From the NCBI GenBank assembly GCA_001464255.1, contig LNFD01000312.1, forward strand, positions 1 to 14,198: 14,198 nucleotides of DNA. The letters run 5' to 3'. The notes beneath the pieces are model-generated. The model made no database searches. It was not told the origin of the DNA and was given only the letters and a program-made list of their open reading frames with translations. This DNA is from Actinomycetales bacterium Ga0077552. Lineage in GTDB: Bacteria > Actinomycetota > Actinomycetes > Actinomycetales > Microbacteriaceae. This document shows, piece by piece, positions 9,263 to 14,198 of the stretch; the first letter of the stretch is position 1; every line of letters starts with the position of its first letter. A program made the position numbers and the translations under genes.

Positions 9263-10258
9263 CTACTCCTCCATGACGGAGTCGGGCTGGATGTCGATCT
9301 TCGCGCCGGTGAGCTTGGCCGCCAAGCGGGCGTTCTGGCCCTCCTTGCCGATCGCGAGCGAGAGCTGGTAGTCGGGTACGAGGGCGCGCACGGCCTTCGT
9401 CGCCGGGTCGATCACGAAGGCGCTCGACACCTTGGCGGGCGAGAGCGCGCTCGCCACGAAGGTCGCCAGGTCGTCGCTGTGGTCGACGATGTCGATCTTC
9501 TCGGCCCCGAGCTCGGCCGTGACCGCGCGCACGCGCTGCCCGAGCTCGCCGATGCACGCACCCTTGGCGTTGACACCGGGCTCGAGCGAGCGCACGGCGA
9601 TCTTCGTGCGGTGGCCCGCCTCGCGCGCGAGCGCCGTGATCTCGACGATGCCGTTGGCGATCTCGGGCACCTCGAGCGCGAAGAGCTTGCGCACGAGCGA
9701 GGGGTGGGTGCGGCTGACGGTGATCTGCGGGCCCTTGAGACCCTTCGAGACGCTCGTCACGTACACGCGGATGCGGCTGCCGTGCGTGTACTCCTCGCCC
9801 GGCACCTGCTCCTCCGGCGGCAGGATCGCCTCGACCGCGCCCAGGTCGATGTGGATCATGCGCGGGTTCGGCCCCTGCTGGATGACGCCCGCGACGATGT
9901 CACCCTCGCGCCCCTTGAACTCGCCGAGCACGCGGTCGTCGCCGATGTCGCGCAGGCGCTGGTTGATGACCTGCTTCGCCGCGAAGGCGGCGATGCGGCC
10001 GAAGTCGTCGGGGCTGTCGGGGGCCTCCCCGATGAGCATCCCCTCGTCATCGAACTCGGGCACGTACACCGTGACGTGGCCGGTCTTGCGATCGAGCTCG
10101 ACGCGCGGCTGCGGCTGGTCGGCATCGCGCGGCTCGTCGTGGTCGGTGTGCTTGAGGTAGGCCGTGAGGATGGCCTGCTCGATGATCTGCACGAGCTCGT
10201 CGAACGGGATCTCCCGCTCGCGCTCCATCATCCTCAGGATGCTCAGGTCGATGTCCAC
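9263..10258 (-). CDS. nusA: Transcription termination/antitermination factor NusA
   Basis: NusA binds RNA polymerase and nascent RNA to control pausing, termination and rRNA antitermination. The 331-residue protein has the N-terminal polymerase-binding domain (about 1-105, MDIDLSILRMMERER and IIEQAILTAY), an S1 domain (about 110-185, GDIVAGVIQQGPNPRMIHIDLG), then KH1 (about 205-270, VEITALAREAGHRTKIAV, GACIGELGQRVRAV) and KH2 (about 275-325, QLSLAIGKEGQNARLAAKLTG). It lacks the extra C-terminal acidic repeats of E. coli NusA, as usual in Actinobacteria. The start codon is GTG at 10258 with GGAGG 8 nt upstream. It is the first gene of the nusA-ylxR-infB-rbfA unit; rimP, expected just upstream, is absent. 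Confidence 0.96.
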   Translation of the reverse strand: MDIDLSILRMMEREREIPFDELVQIIEQAILTAYLKHTDHDEPRDADQPQPRVELDRKTGHVTVYVPEFDDEGMLIGEAPDSPDDFGRIAAFAAKQVINQRLRDIGDDRVLGEFKGREGDIVAGVIQQGPNPRMIHIDLGAVEAILPPEEQVPGEEYTHGSRIRVYVTSVSKGLKGPQITVSRTHPSLVRKLFALEVPEIANGIVEITALAREAGHRTKIAVRSLEPGVNAKGACIGELGQRVRAVTAELGAEKIDIVDHSDDLATFVASALSPAKVSSAFVIDPATKAVRALVPDYQLSLAIGKEGQNARLAAKLTGAKIDIQPDSVMEE

Positions 10259-10324
10259 GTGGGGTACCTCCGCTATTCGGTTGAGACCGCGCGGCCGACC
10301 GTGGCGCGCGCAGTGCGAGCCCCC

Positions 10325-10330
10325 ACGATA
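10325..10330 (-). promoter_or_regulatory. Possible -10 box of the nusA operon
   Basis: The minus strand reads TATCGT in the 100-nt gap between proS and nusA, giving a leader of about 60 nt that carries the GGAGG site. No clear -35 is visible, and read-through from proS is equally possible. Confidence 0.3.
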
Positions 10331-10342
10331 CCCGACCCCCGC

Positions 10343-10360
10343 GAGCGGCGCGCCCCGCTC
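10343..10360 (-). terminator. Hairpin at the proS stop codon, weak terminator candidate
   Basis: GAGCGG/CCGCTC form a 6-bp stem with a 6-nt loop (CGCGCC on the plus strand), starting within the proS stop codon. No T-run follows on the minus strand, so termination, if any, would be inefficient. Confidence 0.3.
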
Positions 10361-12128
10361 AGCGGGCGGCGCGCAGGTGCTCGACGACCTCGTGCAGCGC
10401 GATCTCCGAGCGCTCGCCCGTGGCGCGGTTCCAGAACTCGACGATGCCGTCGGCGGCCCCGCGGCCGACCACGACGACGAGCGGCACGCCGATCAGCTCG
10501 GCGTCGCCGAACTTCACTCCCGGAGAGACCTTCGGCCGGTCGTCGTAGAGGGTGTCGAAGCCGAGGCCGTCGAGCTCGCTCACGAGCGACTCGGCGACCG
10601 TGTACGCGAGCTCGTCGCGCCCCGCGGCGACGACGTGCACGTCGAACGGCGCGACCTCGCGCGGCCAGATCAGGCCCTTCTCGTCGTGGGCGTTCTCGGC
10701 GATGACGGCGAGGATGCGCGTGACCCCGATGCCGTAGGAGCCCATCGTCACCGTCACGAGCTTGCCGTTCTCGTCGAGCACCTGCAGCCCGAGCGCCTCG
10801 GCGTACTTGCGGCCGAGCTGGAAGACGTGGCCGATCTCCATGCCGCGCGCCAGCTCGACCGGGCCGCTGCCGTCGGGGGCGGGGTCGCCCGCGCGCACCT
10901 CGGCGATGTCGACGCGGCCGTCGCCCACGAAGTCGCGCCCGGCGACGAGGTGGTACACGTGCTTCTCGGGCTCGTTGGCGCCCGTGATCCAGGCGGTGCC
11001 GTCGCCGACGCGGGGGTCGAGCAGGTACCGGATGCCCGTCGACGAGGCCTCGCCGAGCACGGGGCCGCTCGGGCTCCAGGGCCCGATGTAGCCCTTCACG
11101 AGGCCCTTCGCGGCGGCGAAGTCCTCGTCGGTCGCCGCCTCCACTGCGGCGGGCGCGAACGCCACCTCCGCGCGCTTCATGTCGACCTCGCGGTCACCGG
11201 GAACGCCGACGACGACGAGTTCCTTCGCGCCGTCGAGGTGGGTCAGTCGCAGCACGACGTTCTTGAGCGTGTCGCCCGCGGCCCAGGGGCGGTCGGCGCG
11301 CGGGTAGCGCTCGTTCGAGAGCGCGACGAGGGTGGCGATCGTCGGGGTCTCGGGCGAGTCGTGGATGACCGCCGCGGGCTCCCCCGCCGCGTCGACGGGC
11401 TCGGCCAGGGGCGTGCGGTACGCCTCGACGTTGGCCGCGTAGCCGCCCGCCGAGCGCACGAAGGTGTCCTCCCCGATCGGGATGGGGTGCAGGAACTCCT
11501 CGCTGCGCGAGCCGCCCATCGCGCCCGCGTCGGCCTGCACGATCACGTACTCGAGCCCGAGCCGCGTGAAGATGCGCTCGTAGGCGTCGCGCTGGGCCTG
11601 GTAGGCGGCGTCGAGCCCCGCATCCGTGTAATCGAAGGAGTACGCGTCTTTCATCGAGAACTCGCGACCGCGCAGGAGGCCGGCCCGCGGACGGGCCTCG
11701 TCGCGGTACTTGTCCTGGATCTGGTAGATCGCGAGCGGCAGGTCTTTGTAGCTGCTGTAGAGGTCTTTCACGAGCAGCGTGAAGACCTCCTCGTGCGTCG
11801 GCGCGAGCAGGTAGTCGGCCCCGCGGCGGTCTTTCAGCCGGAAGATGCCGTCGCCGTACTCCTCCCAGCGCCCGGTGGCCTCGTAGGGCTCGCGCGGCAG
11901 GAGCGCCGGGAAGTGCACCTCTTGCGCCCCGGCATTCGCCATCTCCTCGCGGATGACCGCCTCGATGCGGCGCCGCACCTTGAGCCCCAGGGGCAGCCAC
12001 GCGAAGACGCCGGGAGCCTGGCGACGGATGTAGCCGGCTCGCACGAGCAGCCGGTGGCTCGCGACCTCGGCGTCGGCCGGGTCGTCGCGGAGGGTGCGGA
12101 GGAAGAGCTGCGAGAGGCGCGTGGTCAC
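10359..12128 (-). CDS. proS: Prolyl-tRNA synthetase, bacterial type with editing insertion
   Basis: A class II synthetase that charges tRNA-Pro. The 589-residue protein has motif 1 around residues 35-75 (PGVFAWLPLGLKVRRRIE), the substrate loop LLAPTHEE (107-114), motif 2 YRDEARPRAGLLRGREFSMKD (141-161) and motif 3 GSYGIGVTRIL (463-473). The C-terminal anticodon-binding domain (about 490-589) includes DVHVVAAGRD and LYDDRPKVSPGVKFGDAELIGVP. The inserted editing (INS/YbaK-like) domain spans about 225-395 and has TLKNVVLRL and GTAWITGANEPEKHVYHL. This identifies the bacterial ProS type, which removes mischarged alanine. The GTG start at 12128 is fixed by a TAGTCT box 6 nt upstream, implying a leaderless mRNA independent of ispG. 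It is followed by nusA after 100 nt. Confidence 0.97.
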   Translation of the reverse strand: MTTRLSQLFLRTLRDDPADAEVASHRLLVRAGYIRRQAPGVFAWLPLGLKVRRRIEAVIREEMANAGAQEVHFPALLPREPYEATGRWEEYGDGIFRLKDRRGADYLLAPTHEEVFTLLVKDLYSSYKDLPLAIYQIQDKYRDEARPRAGLLRGREFSMKDAYSFDYTDAGLDAAYQAQRDAYERIFTRLGLEYVIVQADAGAMGGSRSEEFLHPIPIGEDTFVRSAGGYAANVEAYRTPLAEPVDAAGEPAAVIHDSPETPTIATLVALSNERYPRADRPWAAGDTLKNVVLRLTHLDGAKELVVVGVPGDREVDMKRAEVAFAPAAVEAATDEDFAAAKGLVKGYIGPWSPSGPVLGEASSTGIRYLLDPRVGDGTAWITGANEPEKHVYHLVAGRDFVGDGRVDIAEVRAGDPAPDGSGPVELARGMEIGHVFQLGRKYAEALGLQVLDENGKLVTVTMGSYGIGVTRILAVIAENAHDEKGLIWPREVAPFDVHVVAAGRDELAYTVAESLVSELDGLGFDTLYDDRPKVSPGVKFGDAELIGVPLVVVVGRGAADGIVEFWNRATGERSEIALHEVVEHLRAAR

Positions 12129-12134
12129 CCGGTC

Positions 12135-12162
12135 AGACTACCGGGGCGCATCCGGATGAAAA
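12135..12162 (-). promoter_or_regulatory. Leaderless promoter of proS
   Basis: The minus strand has TTTTCA (12162-12157, four of six matches to TTGACA), a 16-nt spacer, TAGTCT (12140-12135), then 6 nt to the GTG at 12128. This is the best -35/-10 pair in the window. It shows that the structured region just upstream is not part of the proS leader. Confidence 0.6.
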
Positions 12163-12192
12163 TTCTTCGGAAGGCTCGCCCTCGACTGCGGC

Positions 12193-12248
12193 AGAATGGA
12201 AACAGGCCTGCGAGCGATGGCAAGGGGGGCTTGGATCGCTCGCAGGCC
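12193..12248 (-). terminator. Terminator-like 14-bp hairpin with a six-C loop
   Basis: GGCCTGCGAGCGAT (12205-12218) and ATCGCTCGCAGGCC (12235-12248) are perfect complements. Inside the 16-nt loop CAAG/CTTG can add four more pairs. On the minus strand the apex reads CCAAGCCCCCCTTG, and the stem is followed by TGTTTCCATTCT (12204-12193), a moderate T-rich tail. It would end ispG transcription or an independent RNA before the proS promoter. Confidence 0.5.
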
Positions 12249-12249
12249 C

Positions 12250-12281
12250 TTCCCGTCTCGCGAGCAGTCGCGTGACGGGAA
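12250..12281. repeat. Inverted repeat, 8+5 bp stem
   Basis: TTCCCGTC (12250-12257) pairs with GACGGGAA (12274-12281), and after one T-T mismatch CGCGA (12259-12263) pairs with TCGCG (12268-12272), closing a 4-nt loop. It abuts the 14-bp hairpin with a 1-nt gap, so the two can stack. Confidence 0.75.
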
Positions 12282-12300
12282 ACCCGCACAGCGGAAGACC

Positions 12301-12400
12301 CCCCTGATCGACCCTCTCGGGTCGTGCACCGCCCCCCGGTGCGTGCCAGTCGGCTCCCCCGGCCGTTGGTGCCAGCGTACTGACGGGCGTCGATCAGGGG
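12301..12400. repeat. 12-bp long-range inverted repeat enclosing two C/G-loop hairpins
   Basis: CCCCTGATCGAC (12301-12312) and GTCGATCAGGGG (12389-12400) are exact complements. The enclosed 76 nt contain GCACCG/CGGTGC with a 5-C loop (12326-12342, plus strand) and CGGC/GCCG with a TCCCCCG loop (12351-12365). A GTGCCAG direct repeat (12343-12349, 12369-12375) flanks the second hairpin. The layout is a multi-branched junction. Confidence 0.7.
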
Positions 12401-12404
12401 TCAG

Positions 12405-12420
12405 TCCCCCGATAGGGGGA
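12405..12420. repeat. 6-bp hairpin TCCCCC-GATA-GGGGGA just after ispG
   Basis: A perfect inverted repeat with a 4-nt loop lies 13 nt downstream of the ispG stop. No T-run follows in either direction, so it is more likely a 3' protective structure or part of the larger fold than a terminator on its own. Confidence 0.65.
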
Positions 12421-12433
12421 CAGGCCCGCTCAC

Positions 12434-13585
12434 TTACCGCGCGGTGACGACCTCGGGCGACCCGACCGGAGCATTCGGCATCGACGCCGCGAGGCGGTTC
12501 GCCTCCTCGATGAGGGTCGCGACGATCTCGCTCTCGGGCACGGTCTTGATGACCTCGCCCTTGACGAAGATCTGGCCCTTGCCGTTGCCAGAGGCGACGC
12601 CGAGGTCGGCCTCGCGGGCCTCGCCCGGGCCGTTCACGACGCAGCCCATGACGGCGACGCGCAGCGGCACGGTCATGCCCTCGAGACCCTTCGTGACGTC
12701 TTCCGCGAGGGTGTAGACGTCGACCTGGGCGCGCCCGCAGGAGGGGCACGACACGATCTCGAGCTTGCGCTCGCGAAGGTTGAGGCTCTCGAGGATCTTG
12801 AGGCCCACCTTGACCTCCTCCGCCGGCGGGGCCGAGAGCGAGACGCGGATGGTGTCGCCGATGCCCTCGCCGAGCAGGATGCCGAAGGCGGTCGCGCTCT
12901 TGATCGTGCCCTGGAAGGCGGGGCCGGCCTCGGTGACGCCGAGGTGCAGCGGCCAGTCGCCGCGCTCGGCGAGCTGGCGGTAGGCCTTGACCATGACGAT
13001 CGGGTCGTTGTGCTTGACCGAGATCTTGAAGTCGTGGAAGTCGTGCTCCTCGAACAGGCTCGCCTCCCACACGGCGCTCTCGACGAGGGCCTCGGCGGTC
13101 GGCTTGCCATACTTCTGCAGCAGGCGCGGGTCGAGCGAGCCGGCGTTCACGCCGATGCGGATGCTCACGCCGGCGTCTTTCGCCCGCTTGGCGATCTCGG
13201 CGATCTGGTCGTCGAACTTGCGGATGTTCCCGGGGTTGACGCGCACCGCGGCGCAGCCCGCATCGATGGCCTGGAAGACGTACTTCGGCTGGAAGTGGAT
13301 GTCGGCGATGACCGGGATCTGGCTCTTCTTCGCGATGATGTGCAGCACATCGGCGTCGTCCTGGCTCGGCACCGCGACGCGCACGATGTCGCAGCCCGTG
13401 GCCGTGAGCTCGGCGATCTGCTGCAGCGTCGCGTTGATGTCGGTCGTCGGCGTCGTCGTCATCGACTGCACGCTCACCTGGTGGTCGCTGCCCACCATGA
13501 CCTTGCCGACCTTGATCTGGCGGGTCTTGCGGCGAGGGGCGAGGGTCTCAGGGACCTTGGGCATTCCGAGATTCACAGCGGGCAC
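12434..13585 (-). CDS. ispG: 4-hydroxy-3-methylbut-2-en-1-yl diphosphate synthase (IspG/GcpE)
   Basis: The [4Fe-4S] enzyme of the MEP isoprenoid pathway, converting MEcPP to HMBPP. From GTG 13585 it has 383 residues. The TIM-barrel part shows QIKVGKVMVGSDHQVSVQSM, IPVIADIHFQPKY and CAAVRVNPGNI. The cluster ligands are C270 and C273 (SCPSCGR), C305 (GCVVNGPGE) and E312, the same positions as in E. coli IspG. It is the short bacterial form without the plant-type insert. The GTG (VPAVNLGMPKVPETLAPRRK) is preferred to the internal ATG at 13564, because a TACACT box lies 7 nt before it and related proteins carry the AVNLG segment. It lies downstream of rseP, as in many actinobacteria, but with its own promoter. 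Confidence 0.96.
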   Translation of the reverse strand: MPAVNLGMPKVPETLAPRRKTRQIKVGKVMVGSDHQVSVQSMTTTPTTDINATLQQIAELTATGCDIVRVAVPSQDDADVLHIIAKKSQIPVIADIHFQPKYVFQAIDAGCAAVRVNPGNIRKFDDQIAEIAKRAKDAGVSIRIGVNAGSLDPRLLQKYGKPTAEALVESAVWEASLFEEHDFHDFKISVKHNDPIVMVKAYRQLAERGDWPLHLGVTEAGPAFQGTIKSATAFGILLGEGIGDTIRVSLSAPPAEEVKVGLKILESLNLRERKLEIVSCPSCGRAQVDVYTLAEDVTKGLEGMTVPLRVAVMGCVVNGPGEAREADLGVASGNGKGQIFVKGEVIKTVPESEIVATLIEEANRLAASMPNAPVGSPEVVTAR

Positions 13586-13592
13586 GATGGCC

Positions 13593-13598
13593 AGTGTA
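13593..13598 (-). promoter_or_regulatory. -10 box, leaderless promoter of ispG
   Basis: The minus strand reads TACACT, then 7 nt, then GTG at 13585. It lies in the 53-nt gap after rseP and decides the ispG start. Confidence 0.5.
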
Positions 13599-13638
13599 CG
13601 ACCCGCGGCTGAACGCGTCTCGTCACGCCCGCCGCTCG

Positions 13639-14198
13639 CTAGAAGAGCGTGACGGGCTTGACGATGTCGGCGTAGATGAGCAGGGCGCTCATGAGCCCCA
13701 GCACGAGCACGACCGCGAGCGTGATCGGCACGAGCTTCGCGGTGTCGATCGGCCCCGGGTCGGGCTTGCCGCGCAGTTTCGCGAACCAGCGCCGCAGCCC
13801 CTCCCACAGCGCCCCCGCGACGTGGCCGCCGTCGAGGGGCAGCAGCGGGATGAGGTTGAAGACGAAGAGCGCCACGTTGAGCGAGGCGAGCAGGCCCGTG
13901 AGGAACGACACGCGCTCGAGCACGGGGATCGTGTCGATGCTCGCGATCTCGCCCGCGATGCGGCCGACGCCGACGACGCTGATGGGGCCGTTGGGGTCGC
14001 GCTCCTCGGGCCCGAACGCCGCCTCGGCGACGTCGATCATGCGCTGCGGAAGGTTGAGGATGATGCCGACGACCGCCGAGACGTTGTCGCCGACCGCCGG
14101 GAGGACGGCGGTGACGGGCTGCTGCACGGTCTCGTAGGCGGGGGCGATGCCGATGAAGCCCACCTGCTGGGTGAGCGGCTCGCCGTCGGGGCCCTCGG
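13639..14198 (-). CDS. rseP: RseP-like site-2 intramembrane metalloprotease (M50), C-terminal part
   Basis: The frame is open from the window edge to a TAG at 13639, so the N-terminal part with the HExxH zinc motif lies outside. Visible are the end of the PDZ domain (DGEPLTQQVGFIGIAPAY), a helix-rich stretch, then the third M50 motif NLIPLLPLDGGHVAGALWE, whose LDGG aspartate ligates zinc. The last transmembrane helix is LVPITLAVVLVLGLMSALLIY, and the terminus is ADIVKPVTLF. Members cleave anti-sigma factors or signal-peptide remnants within the membrane. The neighbour ispG follows after 53 nt, the usual dxr-rseP-ispG order of Actinobacteria. The first methionine-like codon inside the window (GTG 14163) is not the true start. 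Confidence 0.92.
   Translation of the reverse strand, partial: EGPDGEPLTQQVGFIGIAPAYETVQQPVTAVLPAVGDNVSAVVGIILNLPQRMIDVAEAAFGPEERDPNGPISVVGVGRIAGEIASIDTIPVLERVSFLTGLLASLNVALFVFNLIPLLPLDGGHVAGALWEGLRRWFAKLRGKPDPGPIDTAKLVPITLAVVLVLGLMSALLIYADIVKPVTLF

Larger units (their letters stand above)
12141..12433. ncRNA. Highly structured ispG-proS intergenic region, candidate non-coding RNA
   Basis: The largest non-coding gap of the window contains no credible gene but is packed with inverted repeats. Along the minus strand (downstream of ispG) the order is: a TCCCCC/GGGGGA hairpin with a 4-nt loop (12420-12405); a 12-bp long-range pair CCCCTGATCGAC/GTCGATCAGGGG (12400-12389 with 12312-12301) that encloses two smaller hairpins; a CCGC/GCGG hairpin (12294-12284); an 8+5-bp hairpin (12281-12250); and a 14-bp hairpin (12248-12205) followed by a T-rich stretch. 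The two enclosed hairpins have G-rich loops on this strand, and the last hairpin has a six-C loop. The tail favours the minus strand, but transcription from the plus strand is not excluded. It does not match tmRNA, RNase P, 6S or SRP RNA as I know them. Confidence 0.45.

Noticed and set aside
10164..12275. A 703-codon open frame on the plus strand opposite proS, and similar ones opposite nusA (8975-10705) and the M20 gene (568-1917)
   Set aside because: High GC suppresses stop codons in shadow frames. The sense genes have full family motifs, and the antisense products are compositionally biased.
13586..13807. N-terminal extension of the ispG frame by 74 codons
   Set aside because: It overlaps the rseP 3' end. 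The extra residues are low-complexity shadow sequence, and the TACACT box supports the GTG at 13585.

Overview
The window is a high-GC (about 70% by eye) actinobacterial chromosome segment, most like Microbacteriaceae. The reasons are the heavy G/C third-position bias, the gene order rseP-ispG-proS-nusA-ylxR-infB-rbfA, the type of IF2 with a long Gly/Pro/Ala linker, an IspG that starts VPAVNLGMPK, and frequent leaderless starts with a TAnnnT box 6-7 nt before ATG/GTG. There are no mobile elements, tRNAs, rRNAs or CRISPR arrays. It is mostly conserved core chromosome, but two genes are visibly damaged and one intergenic region is strikingly structured.

Left part (1-5634): a 5'-partial-in-window DUF2207 membrane protein (minus) is divergent from an intact M20 metallopeptidase of the PM20D1/CPS1 type (plus). 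Next come, on the minus strand, a glycerophosphodiester phosphodiesterase and an SDR/DUF2867 oxidoreductase. The oxidoreductase has lost the rest of its nucleotide-binding glycine loop through a frameshifting deletion near 4392. Divergent from it is mutY (plus), which overlaps by ATGA a 52-residue single-helix membrane miniprotein.

Right part (5657-14198, all minus strand, so read right to left): rseP (C-terminal part), ispG, a 305-nt non-coding gap, proS, then the translation/transcription cluster nusA-ylxR-infB-rbfA. proS and ispG each have their own leaderless promoter. nusA, ylxR, infB and rbfA have Shine-Dalgarno sequences and read as one transcription unit. rimP, normally just before nusA, is not present.

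Most notable points: (1) rbfA carries a 45-bp stretch identical to infB, which has overwritten its 3' part and thrown the tail out of frame. (2) The ispG-proS gap holds several perfect inverted repeats (14, 12, 8+5 and 6 bp), and its hairpin loops are alternately G-rich and C-rich, suggesting an undescribed structured RNA or an elaborate terminator region. (3) The ylxR-infB junction is a chain of three stop/start overlaps through two mini-ORFs that ends in frame with infB. (4) A consistent leaderless promoter layout marks the heads of transcription units.
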